From NCBI RefSeq assembly GCF_003997495.1, contig NZ_RZRU01000005.1:1-64000 (forward strand): a stretch of 64,000 nucleotides of DNA, given 5' to 3'. The position numbers were made by a program, and so were the translations under genes. This stretch comes from Mesorhizobium sp. M7A.F.Ca.US.008.03.1.1 (lineage in GTDB: Bacteria > Pseudomonadota > Alphaproteobacteria > Rhizobiales > Rhizobiaceae). This document shows positions 42,041 to 50,600 of the stretch, in pieces; the stretch's first letter is position 1, and the number at the start of each line of letters is the position of its first letter. The notes under the pieces are model-generated. The model made no database searches. It saw only the letters and a list, made by a program, of their open reading frames with translations, and was not told the DNA's origin.

Positions 42041-42757
42041 GTGAAATCCGACGCACACATACTGATCGTCGACGACGACAAGGGTATCCGCGACCTGCTG
42101 CAGGAATTCTTCCAGAAGCGGGGCCTGCACACTTCGGTTGCCGCCGACGGCATCGAGATGGAGACCATCCTGCGGCGCGTCCAGGTGGACCTCATCGTCC
42201 TCGACGTGATGCTGCCCGGCAAGAGCGGGCTGGAGCTGTGCCGCGACCTGCGTGCCCAGTATTCGACGCCGATCATTATGCTGACCGCCGTCACCGAGAC
42301 GACCGACCGCGTCGTCGGCCTGGAAATGGGCGCCGACGACTATGTGCCCAAACCCTTCGACCCGCGCGAGCTTTTGGCGCGTATCCGCGCCGTGCTCAGG
42401 CGCAATGGCGCCGCCGAGCCGAAGCGCGCCACCACCAAGCAGATCTACCGCTTCGCCGGCTGGACGATGGACTGTGCTCGGCGCCGGCTGATCGCACCCG
42501 ACGATGTCAGGGTCGAGCTGACCATGGCCGAATTCAACCTGCTGCAGACCTTCGTCAAGAGCGCGCAGCGCGTGCTGACCCGCGACCAGCTCATCGAACT
42601 GTCCGGCGGCGACAGCGACTATTCCTTCGACCGCAGCATCGACATCCTGGTCAGCCGGTTGCGGCGCAAGATGGAAGACGACCCGAAGACGCCCAAGCTG
42701 ATCCTGACCGTACGCAGCGGCGGCTACCAGTTTCTGCCCGAGACGACCTCCGAATGA
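42041..42757 (+). CDS. OmpR/PhoB-family response regulator
   Basis: A 238-residue regulator from GTG 42041 (VKSDAHILIVDDDKGIRDLLQEFF). A TTG at 41999 would add 14 residues; neither start has a strong Shine-Dalgarno. The receiver domain has the DDD acid pocket, phospho-Asp in LIVLDVMLPG (about residue 53), Thr in IIMLTAV and Lys in YVPKPFDP. The DNA-binding winged helix (VELTMAEFNLLQTFVKSAQRVLTRDQLIELSGGDSDYSFDRSIDILVSRLRRKMEDDPKTPKLILTVRSGGYQF) is OmpR type. Its stop overlaps the kinase start (ATGA). Target genes unknown. Confidence 0.94.
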   Translation: MKSDAHILIVDDDKGIRDLLQEFFQKRGLHTSVAADGIEMETILRRVQVDLIVLDVMLPGKSGLELCRDLRAQYSTPIIMLTAVTETTDRVVGLEMGADDYVPKPFDPRELLARIRAVLRRNGAAEPKRATTKQIYRFAGWTMDCARRRLIAPDDVRVELTMAEFNLLQTFVKSAQRVLTRDQLIELSGGDSDYSFDRSIDILVSRLRRKMEDDPKTPKLILTVRSGGYQFLPETTSE

Positions 42758-44160
42758 GACGTTTCCTGCCGCAGACCTTGCCTGTCTGGGTGCTGCTGAT
42801 CGTCATTGCCGGCCTGCTGATCAGCCAGGTCGCGACCCTCTACATCGTGTCGCGCGATCGCGCCGCCGCCAACGACGTCGTCGACCTCTACCGGCTCAAC
42901 GACCGTGCCTTCTCGCTGGTGCAGCTCATGCATGACGCCAGTCCGGACGAGCGCAAGGCGACGGCGACCGGCCTGTTCAACTCCACTTACGCGCTCACCG
43001 TTTCGGACACGCCGGCGGTCACTTCGTCGATCGCCGGCGACGACGAACTGGCCGAACTCGAAGACATCCTCGTCGGCCGGCTGTCGAAATTCGGCATCAC
43101 CGATGCACGCGTGCGCCGCGATCCGGCAACGCGCGAGGCCGATGACGCGGACGGCACGGCGCCGGGGCCCGACATCGGCCAGGTCGAGCGCGACCTTCTG
43201 GTATTGGCCGCCGACTTCGCCCAGAGCGACAAGCTGACGGCCTCGCTGCGCTTCGCCGACGGCCAATGGCTGAACTTCACCGAACCGATCACGCCCGTCG
43301 GCCCGATCCTGAGCTTCGACAGCCTGCCGCTCTATTCGCTGATCGCAGGCCTGGTGGTGATCATGTCGATCTGGTCGCTGCGCCGTCTGACGGCGCCCTA
43401 CCGGATGATGGAGACCGCCGTGAACCGCATCGGCAAGGATCTGAAGAGCCCGCCGATCGCCGAGAGCGGCAGCCGCGAGGTGCGTGCCGCCGCCAAGGCG
43501 ATCAATGCCATGCAGGCAAGGTTGCGCGAATATGTCGAGGACCGCGAACACCTGGCGGCGGCACTGGCGCATGATCTGCGCACGCCGATGACCAGGATGC
43601 GCCTGCGCCTGGAGCTGTTGCGCAAATCGGCGGTCCGCGAGGCGCTGGCGCACGACCTCGCCGATGTCGAGAGCATCGCCAGCTCGGTGATCGACTTCGC
43701 CACCTTCGAAGTGACCGAGGAAAAGAACGAACGCATCGATTTCTGGTCGCTCGTGGAATCGATCGCCGACGGCTATGACGACGTGTCGTTCGACGACGAG
43801 ACCCGTTCGCGCGGGCTGATCTGCATGGCGCGGCCGGTCGCGCTCAAGCGCTGCGTCACCAATCTGGTGCAGAACGCGGTCACCTACGGCAAGAAGGCGC
43901 ATCTTTCGCTGCGCCGGTCGGAAGACATGATCCTGCTCACCATCCGCGACGAAGGGCCTGGGATACCGCAGGCACAGATCGACGCCGTGTTCGGCTCGTT
44001 CGTGCGCCTCGAGCAATCGCGCAACCGCCAGACCGGTGGTCTGGGCCTCGGCCTGACCATTGCCCGCAACATCGCGCGCGCCGCAGGTGGCGAGATCCGC
44101 CTGTCCAACAACCCCGGCGGCGGCCTGCTGACGCAACTGCGCCTGCCGTTGGCGGCTTAA
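42754..44160 (+). CDS. Membrane sensor histidine kinase
   Basis: A 468-residue kinase. Two membrane helices (about residues 9-31 and 190-206) flank a ~155-residue periplasmic sensor of no recognised type. A HAMP-like linker (RRLTAPYRMMETAVNRIGKDL) leads to the H-box LAAALAHDLRTPMTRMRLRLELLR (phospho-His about residue 277), the N-box VTNLVQNAVTYG, the G1 box RDEGPGIPQ and the G2 box TGGLGLGLTIARNIARAAGGEI. It is translationally coupled to the OmpR-type regulator upstream and is its obvious partner. Confidence 0.94.
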   Translation: MRRFLPQTLPVWVLLIVIAGLLISQVATLYIVSRDRAAANDVVDLYRLNDRAFSLVQLMHDASPDERKATATGLFNSTYALTVSDTPAVTSSIAGDDELAELEDILVGRLSKFGITDARVRRDPATREADDADGTAPGPDIGQVERDLLVLAADFAQSDKLTASLRFADGQWLNFTEPITPVGPILSFDSLPLYSLIAGLVVIMSIWSLRRLTAPYRMMETAVNRIGKDLKSPPIAESGSREVRAAAKAINAMQARLREYVEDREHLAAALAHDLRTPMTRMRLRLELLRKSAVREALAHDLADVESIASSVIDFATFEVTEEKNERIDFWSLVESIADGYDDVSFDDETRSRGLICMARPVALKRCVTNLVQNAVTYGKKAHLSLRRSEDMILLTIRDEGPGIPQAQIDAVFGSFVRLEQSRNRQTGGLGLGLTIARNIARAAGGEIRLSNNPGGGLLTQLRLPLAA

Positions 44161-44209
44161 AAAAGAGGCGCGATTGGTCGCCGCCTCGTCGATATTGATT
44201 TCGAAGATA

Positions 44210-45391
44210 CTACCTTCTCAGCACCGCGCTCAGCACATCACGGATGCCGATGGCGCCGACGAAGCGCGACTGGTCGTCGAACAGCGCTACGGGAGCGGTC
44301 TGCGAACGGTGCATGGCCAGCATGACGGTTTTCAGCGAGGTGCCCGGGTTAGCCCAGAACACTTGCGCCGCTTCCTCGGACTGGCCCTCGACGTCGGCAC
44401 AGGACATCCAGATCGCCGGCTTGCCGTCGCGTTCGGCTGCCGCCACGAGCCCGTGCTCGTCGATCTTGAAGCGCGTCGTCTTGCGGCGGTCGAGCCACAC
44501 CCAGCCATTGTCGCCATGCTCCAGATCGCGGCGGTCGCGCATCACGTTCCAGGCGGTCAGCACCGACAGCGGGTTCACATTGGCGATGAAGTCGCGGACA
44601 TAGTCGTTGGCGGGCCGCAGCACGATGTCCTCCGGCGCACCGGTTTGCACGATGCGCCCACCCTCCATGATGGTGATGTGGGAGCCGATCTTCAGCGCCT
44701 CCTCGAGGTCGTGGCTGACGAAGATGATGGTCTTCTTCAATTCGGCCTGCAGCTGCAGCAATTCGTCCTGCAGCTTGGTGCGGATCAGCGGGTCGAGCGC
44801 CGAGAACGGCTCGTCCATCAGCAGGATCGGCGCCTCGGTGGCGAAGGCTCGTGCCAGGCCGACGCGCTGCTGCATGCCGCCCGACAGTTCATGCGCGTAT
44901 TTCTTCGACCACTGATCGAGATTGACCAGCTTGAGTTGGCGTTGCACGCGCTCCTTGCGCTCGGCTTCCGGTACGCCGGCGAGTTCGAGGCCGAGACCGA
45001 CATTCTCCTCCACGGTGCGCCAGGGCAAAAGGCCGAACTGCTGGAACACCATCGCCACCTGTTTCTGACGCAGGCGCCGCAAGGTCGCCTCGTCGCAGGT
45101 GACGACGTCGACGGTCTTGTCGCCATCCTTCACCAGAACCTGGCCGCGCGACACCACGTTGAGCCGGTTGACCGCCCGCAGCAATGTCGACTTGCCCGAA
45201 CCGGAGAGGCCCATCAGCACGGAGATCTCGCCCTCGTTCACGGTCAGGCTGGCGCCGGCGCAGCCCAGTACATTGCCGGTCTTTTCGAGGATATCGGCGC
45301 GGCTGGCGCCGGCGTCGATCATCTTCAGCGATCCGGCCTGGTCGGCGCCGAAGACGATATCGACGTTCCTGAAATCGACGGCGACGGTCAT
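44210..45391 (-). CDS. choV: Choline/betaine ABC transporter ATP-binding protein
   Basis: A 393-residue ATPase of the quaternary-amine group. Walker A is GLSGSGKSTLLRAVN (about residues 69-83), the Q-loop FQQFGLLPWRTV, the signature LSGGMQQRVGLARAFA, Walker B ILLMDEPFSALDPLIRTKLQ and the switch FVSHDLEEALKIG. The C-terminal 100 residues form a CBS-like regulatory domain (ALFDDQSRFVGAIGIRDVLSAVL). Its ATG overlaps the choW stop (ATGA). With ChoW and ChoX it makes the choline uptake system described in Sinorhizobium meliloti. Confidence 0.9.
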   Translation of the reverse strand: MTVAVDFRNVDIVFGADQAGSLKMIDAGASRADILEKTGNVLGCAGASLTVNEGEISVLMGLSGSGKSTLLRAVNRLNVVSRGQVLVKDGDKTVDVVTCDEATLRRLRQKQVAMVFQQFGLLPWRTVEENVGLGLELAGVPEAERKERVQRQLKLVNLDQWSKKYAHELSGGMQQRVGLARAFATEAPILLMDEPFSALDPLIRTKLQDELLQLQAELKKTIIFVSHDLEEALKIGSHITIMEGGRIVQTGAPEDIVLRPANDYVRDFIANVNPLSVLTAWNVMRDRRDLEHGDNGWVWLDRRKTTRFKIDEHGLVAAAERDGKPAIWMSCADVEGQSEEAAQVFWANPGTSLKTVMLAMHRSQTAPVALFDDQSRFVGAIGIRDVLSAVLRR

Positions 45392-46242
45392 TTCTTGCCT
45401 CCAACGGCGATGCGGGTCATCCGGTCGAGCACGATGGCCAGCACGACGATGGCAAGGCCCGCCTCAAGCCCGAGGTCGATGCGGCGCGAGCCGAGCGCGC
45501 GGTTGATCTCGGTGCCGAGACCGCCGGCGCCGATCAGTGCGGCAAACACCACCATCGACAGCGACAGCATGATCGATTGTGTCAACCCAGCCATGATCGT
45601 GGGCAGCGCCGACGGCAGTTCCACCTTCCACAGCAACTGGCTCTTGGTGGCGCCGAAAGCCTCACCGGCCTCGACGATCGACTTCGGCACCGAGACGACG
45701 CCCAGATGGGTGAGCCGGACCGCGGTCGGGATGACGAAGATGATGGTGACGATGAGGCCGGGCGCGTTGCCGAGGCCGAACAGCGTCAGCACCGGGATCA
45801 GGTAGACGAAGGTCGGCAGCGTCTGCATAAGATCGAGCACCGGCAGCATGATGCGGTAGACCTTCGGCTTGTGCGCCGCCCAGATGCCGAGCGGCACGCC
45901 GATGGCCATCGCCATGGCAGCGGCCGCGACGACCAGCACCAGCGTCTGCACTGTCTGCTTCCAAAGGTTCTGGTTGATGATGAAGATCAGCCCGAGAAAG
46001 ACGCCGATGGCAAGCGGCCGCGAGCGTTGCAGCAGCCAGGCGATGACAGCGATGATCAGCGCCAGCAGCACCGGCGGCACCATCAAAAGGATGCCGACCA
46101 GCCCGTCCAGCAGGAAATTGAGGCCATTCGAAAAAGCCCTGAACACAGTGTCGAAATTGTCGGTGAGGAAACCGAAGAAGGCCTTTCCCCAGGCGCCGAT
46201 CGGAATCTTGTGATCGACCATGAATTTCGAAATCGGATCCAT
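45388..46242 (-). CDS. choW: Choline/betaine ABC transporter permease
   Basis: A 284-residue permease. The N-terminal part runs MDPISKFMVDHKIPIGAWGKAFFGFLTDNFDTVFRAFSNGLNFLLDGLVGILLMVPP, and several membrane helices follow, with the EAA loop IVEAGEAFGATKSQLLWKVELPSALPTIMAGLTQ (about residues 190-223), which docks to ChoV. This is the ProW/OpuAB type. It lies between choX and choV, after an attenuator-like hairpin. Confidence 0.9.
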   Translation of the reverse strand: MDPISKFMVDHKIPIGAWGKAFFGFLTDNFDTVFRAFSNGLNFLLDGLVGILLMVPPVLLALIIAVIAWLLQRSRPLAIGVFLGLIFIINQNLWKQTVQTLVLVVAAAAMAMAIGVPLGIWAAHKPKVYRIMLPVLDLMQTLPTFVYLIPVLTLFGLGNAPGLIVTIIFVIPTAVRLTHLGVVSVPKSIVEAGEAFGATKSQLLWKVELPSALPTIMAGLTQSIMLSLSMVVFAALIGAGGLGTEINRALGSRRIDLGLEAGLAIVVLAIVLDRMTRIAVGGKK

Positions 46243-46314
46243 ATCGCCCCTCTCATGCAGGAGACCGCCCTGCCCTCGGCCTCGACTGCCGTCATCTTGT
46301 CACAGGATATGAAA

Positions 46315-46345
46315 AAGGGCAGCCTTTTCTAAGATGGCTGCCCTT
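46315..46345 (-). terminator. Attenuator-like hairpin between choX and choW
   Basis: AAGGGCAGCC (46315-46324), 11-nt loop, GGCTGCCCTT (46336-46345). On the minus strand the 3' arm ends in a run of five T. It lies 30 bp after the choX stop and 73 bp before the choW start. In binding-protein ABC operons such a hairpin both protects the binding-protein mRNA and lowers expression of the membrane genes. Confidence 0.75.
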
Positions 46346-46375
46346 ACTGGTTCGGCTTTGCCGAATTCAGTCGGC

Positions 46376-47311
46376 TCAGCTTCCGAGCGCGGTCTTGATG
46401 GCGGCGGCGGCGTCGCCGCCGTCGAAGGTGGTCACGCCGGCGATCCACGGGGTAACCGCATCCGGGTGCTTCTTCAGCCAATCGGTCGCAACCGTGTTGG
46501 CGTCGCCGCCCTTCAGGATCGCATCCATCATCTCGCCTTCCATGTCCAAATTGAACTTCAGATTGGCGATGAACTTGCCGGCGTTCGGGCATTCGGTGGT
46601 GTAGCCCTTGCGCACATTGGTATAGACGGTGGCGGCGCCGAAGCCGCTGTCTCCCATGCCGTCGAGATAGGTGATCTTCATGGCGCCCATCACCGGATGC
46701 GGCGTCCAGCCGAGGAAGGCGATCCATTCATTGTTCTTCATCGACTGCTCGGCCTGCGTCAGCATGCCGGCTTCCGAGGATTCGACCAGCTCGAAGCCTT
46801 CGAGATTGTCCTTCGGGTTCTTGATCATGTCGAGGATGATGCGGTTGCCGTCATTGCCCGCCTCGATGCCATAGATCTTGCCGTTGAACTTGTCCTTGAA
46901 CTTGCCGATATCGGTCAGCGATTTCACGCCGGCGTCAGCGACATAGGTCGGCACGACGATGCCGTAGCCGGCGCCGGTCAGGTTGGTGCTGATCGTCTCG
47001 ACCGAACCGTCGGCGGTATAGTCCTTGATGTCGTTGGTCATCGACGGCATCCAGTTGCCGAGGAACACGTCGAGATCCTTGTTCTTCAGCGACGCCATGG
47101 TCACCGGCACCGAAAGCTGGATCGTTTGCGGCTCATAGCCGAGCGCGGTCAGCAGCACGGAGGCGACGCCGGTCGTCGCCTGGATGTCGGTCCAGCCGAC
47201 ATCGGAAAGGCGCACCGCCTTGCAGCTTGCCGGATCACCGGCGTAGGCAGCGCTGGTGGACAAAAAAGCCGCCAGGCCGAGGCCGGCGACGAAAGAGTTC
47301 ATACGCGACAT
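46376..47311 (-). CDS. choX: Periplasmic choline-binding protein
   Basis: A 311-residue protein with a signal peptide (MSRMNSFVAGLGLAAFLSTSAAYAGDP). The aromatic cage residues of choline/betaine binders are in place: SDVGWTDIQ (Trp about 40, Asp), FLGNWMPSM (Trp about 90), GAGYGIVVPTY (Tyr about 118) and FLGWTPHPVM (Trp about 205). These, and the gene order choX-choW-choV, fit the S. meliloti choline binding protein closely. The protein is the most abundant component, consistent with the hairpin downstream. Confidence 0.92.
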   Translation of the reverse strand: MSRMNSFVAGLGLAAFLSTSAAYAGDPASCKAVRLSDVGWTDIQATTGVASVLLTALGYEPQTIQLSVPVTMASLKNKDLDVFLGNWMPSMTNDIKDYTADGSVETISTNLTGAGYGIVVPTYVADAGVKSLTDIGKFKDKFNGKIYGIEAGNDGNRIILDMIKNPKDNLEGFELVESSEAGMLTQAEQSMKNNEWIAFLGWTPHPVMGAMKITYLDGMGDSGFGAATVYTNVRKGYTTECPNAGKFIANLKFNLDMEGEMMDAILKGGDANTVATDWLKKHPDAVTPWIAGVTTFDGGDAAAAIKTALGS

Positions 47312-47384
47312 AGACAGTCTCCCATTGTGATTCTTTGGCGAAGCCTAGCTACGGTTTCTCTGCCCGCCTTGTTTCGTCAGCCAA

Positions 47385-47399
47385 ACACCATTCTGGTGT
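47385..47399. promoter_or_regulatory. Small inverted repeat upstream of choX
   Basis: ACACCA-TTC-TGGTGT, a perfect 6-bp inverted repeat 74-88 bp upstream of the choX ATG and about 170 bp upstream of tdk. It is placed where an operator for choline-responsive repression could be. No regulator gene is adjacent. Confidence 0.3.
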
Positions 47400-47568
47400 G
47401 GTTTCAAGCATTAAGACAATCACGATCAACGGCGCAGACTGGCCAATGAGCGACACATCAGGCGCTTTTGCCGTGCCGGACGGTTTTTTCGAAGACGGGC
47501 CGGCTTTTTCAGGGGAATGCGGCCGGCCGCCCCTCCCCGTGTCAGGCCAAGTCGGCTTAAAAGAGCGC

Positions 47569-48180
47569 ATGGCCAAGCTTTACTTCCACTATGCGACGAT
47601 GAACGCCGGCAAGACGACGATGCTTTTGCAGGCCTCTTACAATTATCGCGAGCGCGGCATGGGCACGATGCTGTTCGTCGCCGGCCACTACCGCAAGGGC
47701 GATACAGGCCTGATCTCGTCGCGCATCGGCCTGGAGACGGAAGCCGAGATGTTCCGCGATGGCGACGATCTGTTCGCCCGCGTCGCCGATCACCACGCGC
47801 ATACGTCGGTGCATTGCGTCTTTGTCGACGAGGCGCAGTTCCTCGAGGAAGAGCAGGTCTGGCAGCTCGCCCGCATCGCCGACCGGCTGAATATCCCGGT
47901 CATGTGCTACGGCCTGCGCACCGATTTCCAGGGCAAGCTGTTTTCCGGCTCGCGCGCGCTGCTGGCCATCGCCGACGAGTTGCGTGAAGTGCGCACCATC
48001 TGCCGCTGCGGCCGCAAGGCGACGATGGTCGTGCGTCTCGGCTCGGACGGCAAGGTGGCGAGACAGGGCGAACAGGTGGCGATCGGCAAGGATGTCTATG
48101 TCTCGCTCTGCCGCCGCCATTGGGAAGAAGAGATGGGCCGCGCCGCGCCAGACGACTTCATCGGCTTTATCAAGGGCTGA
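47569..48180 (+). CDS. tdk: Thymidine kinase
   Basis: A 203-residue type II thymidine kinase. The P-loop is FHYATMNAGKTTMLLQASYN (residues 6-25), the catalytic Glu region CVFVDEAQFLEEEQV (about residues 84-98), the lasso MCYGLRTDFQGKLFSGSRALLAIADEL, and zinc ligands in ICRCGRKA and SLCRRHW. The frame is open upstream to 47335, with an ATG at 47446, but the P-loop is always at the very N-terminus in this family, so 47569 is chosen. It phosphorylates thymidine and deoxyuridine for salvage. Confidence 0.94.
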   Translation: MAKLYFHYATMNAGKTTMLLQASYNYRERGMGTMLFVAGHYRKGDTGLISSRIGLETEAEMFRDGDDLFARVADHHAHTSVHCVFVDEAQFLEEEQVWQLARIADRLNIPVMCYGLRTDFQGKLFSGSRALLAIADELREVRTICRCGRKATMVVRLGSDGKVARQGEQVAIGKDVYVSLCRRHWEEEMGRAAPDDFIGFIKG

Positions 48181-48198
48181 CTCTGTCTCTTGGTTTTT

Positions 48199-48246
48199 GG
48201 AGCAATTCCCAGGGGAAGTGCTATGTGCTTTCCCGGGAATTGCTCC
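48199..48246. repeat. Palindromic intergenic repeat, GGAGCAATTCCC family
   Basis: GGAGCAATTCCC (48199-48210) and GGGAATTGCTCC (48235-48246) are perfect 12-bp inverted arms. It exactly fills the 70-bp gap between the convergent tdk and EamA genes, and may double as a terminator. The GGAATTGC core is shared with the copies at 161 and 29805. Confidence 0.8.
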
Positions 48247-48250
48247 GGGC

Positions 48251-49147
48251 TCATACGGTCGAGACACGCCATCTCGGAAAGCGCCAACCAAGCCGTACGC
48301 CAAGCGTTGCCAGCGCGATCAGTGCCATACCGGCAGCCTGCGCCAGCCCGAGCGGATGCCCATAGATCGCCCAGTCGACGATGATGGCGACGACCGGATA
48401 GATGAAGGTGATGACGCCGATCACCGGTGTCGTCAGGCGCGGAAAGGCCGAATTCATCAGCACATAGGCAATGCCGGTGTGCAGCACGCCGATGCCGAGC
48501 AGCCAGCGCCATGACGCAGGCGCAATATGTTGGCCGACGTCAGCGAACGGGGCGAGCATGACGACCCCCACCACCGTCTGGCAGAGTACCGTAATTTCGG
48601 CGCGCTGCTGGCCAAGGCCTTTGGCGAGGATCGTTGTAACGGCATAGAGCATTGCGCCGCCCAGCGTCAGCGCAATGCCCGGCGCCCAGTTGGCATCGGC
48701 ATGGCCGCGCGCGAAGACGAAGCCGCTGGCCAGCACGACGCCGAGAAACGCCCCGAGCATCCACAGCAGTTGGTCGGGGGAGATGCGCTCCTTGAGGAAG
48801 ACGACACCGATCAGGACCACGAAGAACGGCTGGATATGGTAGATAATTGTCGTCGTGGCGATCGACGTCATGGCGAAGCCGGCGAAGAAGGCTGTCCAGC
48901 TCAGCACCATGCAGACGCCGGCAAGTGCCGCGAGGGCAAGCCGGGACGGCGACAGCGTCCGATCCGGCAGATAGCCGCGCAACAGGCACCATGCGAAAAG
49001 GAACAGCGCGCCGAACACACATCGCCAAAAGACGACGGCGACGGGATGCAACCCCGATTCCGTGGCGAAGGCGCCGACCGTGCCGGCGATCACCATTGCC
49101 AGAGCAAGGCTCGCGGCCGGAAAGCGGGCTGTCGAGGCGTCTGTCAT
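48251..49147 (-). CDS. EamA/DMT-family transporter
   Basis: A 298-residue protein with ten hydrophobic segments in two EamA repeats: repeat one from AASLALAMVIAGTVGAFATESGLHPVAVVFWRCVFGALFLFAW, repeat two from APGIALTLGGAMLYAVTTILAKGLGQ through TPVIGVITFIYPVVAIIVDWAIYGHPLG. It is a drug/metabolite exporter of the RhaT/YdcZ-like superfamily; substrate unknown. The start is at ATG 49147 (MTDASTARFP) or 27 bp further upstream (MRRTNW). It is divergent from a LysR gene, which most likely regulates it. Confidence 0.9.
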   Translation of the reverse strand: MTDASTARFPAASLALAMVIAGTVGAFATESGLHPVAVVFWRCVFGALFLFAWCLLRGYLPDRTLSPSRLALAALAGVCMVLSWTAFFAGFAMTSIATTTIIYHIQPFFVVLIGVVFLKERISPDQLLWMLGAFLGVVLASGFVFARGHADANWAPGIALTLGGAMLYAVTTILAKGLGQQRAEITVLCQTVVGVVMLAPFADVGQHIAPASWRWLLGIGVLHTGIAYVLMNSAFPRLTTPVIGVITFIYPVVAIIVDWAIYGHPLGLAQAAGMALIALATLGVRLGWRFPRWRVSTV

Positions 49148-49202
49148 GAAGGTCGTCCAGTTGGTGCGACGCATGTGGTCACTGGCTGCGGTCTCAAACA
49201 AG

Positions 49203-49241
49203 CGAATAGATTTGGGATAGGCTATTCGATATGCTGATAGC
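49203..49241. promoter_or_regulatory. LysR-type operator between transporter and regulator
   Basis: Two nested inverted repeats: CGAATAG (49203-49209) with CTATTCG (49222-49228), and GCTAT (49221-49225) with ATAGC (49237-49241). The second contains the T-N11-A core of LysR-type boxes. The site ends 3 bp before the LysR start codon, so binding would also block its own expression. Confidence 0.6.
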
Positions 49242-49244
49242 ACC

Positions 49245-50102
49245 ATGCCCGCGCCACTCGATCTCAACCTGCTGAAAACCTTCGTCGCCGTCGTCGAGAG
49301 CGGCAGCCTTTCCAATGCAGCACCTCGGGTCGGCCGCAGCCAGTCAGCCGTCAGCATGCAGATGCAGCGGCTGGAGGAGATGGTCGGCAACCAGCTTCTG
49401 GTGCGTGGCCCCAGAACCGTCACTCCCAATGCTATCGGCGAGGATTTTCTGATCTATGCGCGCCGGTTGCTGAAGCTGTCGGACGAAGCATGGGCGAGCG
49501 TCACCCGGCCGAAGGAGACCGGCAGTGTCCGTCTGGGCGTGCCGGACGACTATGCCGCCTTCCTCCTGCCGCCCGTGCTGTCGCGCTTCGCGGCGGAGCA
49601 CCCCCTGGTGACGGTGGAGTTGATCTGCGAACAGTCGACCGCGCTGGTGAAGACGCTGGCGGAGGGGCGGCTGGATCTCGCCATCGTCACCCGCTTGCCG
49701 GAGCAGCCGCTTGAGGTGATCCGGCTGGAACGCTTCGTCTGGGTCGCCTCACCCAACCATGTCGCCTGGCAGACCGACCCGCTTCCGGTTGCCTTGTTTG
49801 AACCAGGCTGCGCCGCCAGGATGAATGTCCTGCAGGCGCTTGGCGATGTGGATCGCTCCTACCGCTGCACCTACTCCAGCGCCTCTCTGCTTGGCCTGAT
49901 CGCGGTCGTCCAGGCCGGGCTCGCTGTGGCTGGCCTCGCCCAGCGCAGCGTGCCGCCGTCGCTGCGCATCATCGGCGGCAATGAAGGGCTTCCCGTGCTA
50001 CCGGACCTCGAAATCGGCATCCTGCGCAACCCGCTGTCGACGACGCCTGCGGTCGAGCGGCTGAGTGATTTCCTGCGCCGCGACCTGGCCCAGCAAGCCT
50101 GA
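49245..50102 (+). CDS. LysR-family transcriptional regulator
   Basis: A 285-residue LysR protein. The helix-turn-helix is LDLNLLKTFVAVVESGSLSNAAPRVGRSQSAVSMQMQRLEEMVGNQLLVRGPRTVTPNAIGEDFLIYARRLL (residues 4-75), followed by the two-lobe effector domain (GSVRLGVPDDYAAFLLPPVLSRFAAEHPLVTVELICEQSTALVKTLAEGRLDLAIV...). It is divergent from the EamA transporter gene across the operator 49203-49241. The effector is unknown. Confidence 0.92.
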   Translation: MPAPLDLNLLKTFVAVVESGSLSNAAPRVGRSQSAVSMQMQRLEEMVGNQLLVRGPRTVTPNAIGEDFLIYARRLLKLSDEAWASVTRPKETGSVRLGVPDDYAAFLLPPVLSRFAAEHPLVTVELICEQSTALVKTLAEGRLDLAIVTRLPEQPLEVIRLERFVWVASPNHVAWQTDPLPVALFEPGCAARMNVLQALGDVDRSYRCTYSSASLLGLIAVVQAGLAVAGLAQRSVPPSLRIIGGNEGLPVLPDLEIGILRNPLSTTPAVERLSDFLRRDLAQQA

Positions 50103-50210
50103 TTTGCAATACCATTGTCATGGCCCGTCTTCCGCAATCCCGCCATGATGCAGCGTTTCTTAAGGCCTCGGCCCTATAAGGCCGACAGCCAGAGCTCTCC
50201 GGGGTCAGCC

Positions 50211-50600
50211 ATGTTTCGAGCCGCTTCGTCCGCCAGCATTCTTCTCCTTGCCACCTTGCTTGCCGCCCATGCCGGCGGTGATCCTGCCCTTGGCAAGAAA
50301 GTCTTCAACCGGTGCATGGCATGCCATGAAGCAGCCACCGACCGCGACAAGGTCGGTCCGCATCTGTTGGGCGTCGTTGGCCGCACCGCCGGCAGCGCCG
50401 GGAGTTTTCTTGGCCACTATTCCGAGGCGATGAAGAGTGCCGGCGCCGCCGGCCTGGTCTGGGATGAAGCCAATCTCGCCGAGTATCTCAAGGCCCCCAA
50501 GCTGAAAGTGCCCGGCAACAAGATGGCGTTTGCCGGTCTGACCAAAGACGACGACATCGCCAATGTCATCGCCTATCTGAAGGCCGATCCCAAGCCCTGA
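50211..50600 (+). CDS. Periplasmic cytochrome c (class I, c2-like)
   Basis: A 129-residue protein: signal peptide MFRAASSASILLLATLLAAHAGG, haem site NRCMACHEA (residues 41-49) after PALGKKVF, and axial Met in KVPGNKMAFAGLTKDDDIANVIAYL. The architecture is a soluble cytochrome c2/c550 electron carrier between the bc1 complex and an oxidase. GGGGTCAGCC precedes the ATG. It lies between the LysR gene and the five-gene AAA+ operon, with a 312-bp gap after it. Confidence 0.92.
   Translation: MFRAASSASILLLATLLAAHAGGDPALGKKVFNRCMACHEAATDRDKVGPHLLGVVGRTAGSAGSFLGHYSEAMKSAGAAGLVWDEANLAEYLKAPKLKVPGNKMAFAGLTKDDDIANVIAYLKADPKP

Noticed and set aside
47446..47568. N-terminal extension of thymidine kinase from ATG 47446
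   Set aside because: The type II P-loop is always within the first 10-15 residues; the extension is not similar to any thymidine kinase and lacks a better ribosome-binding site.
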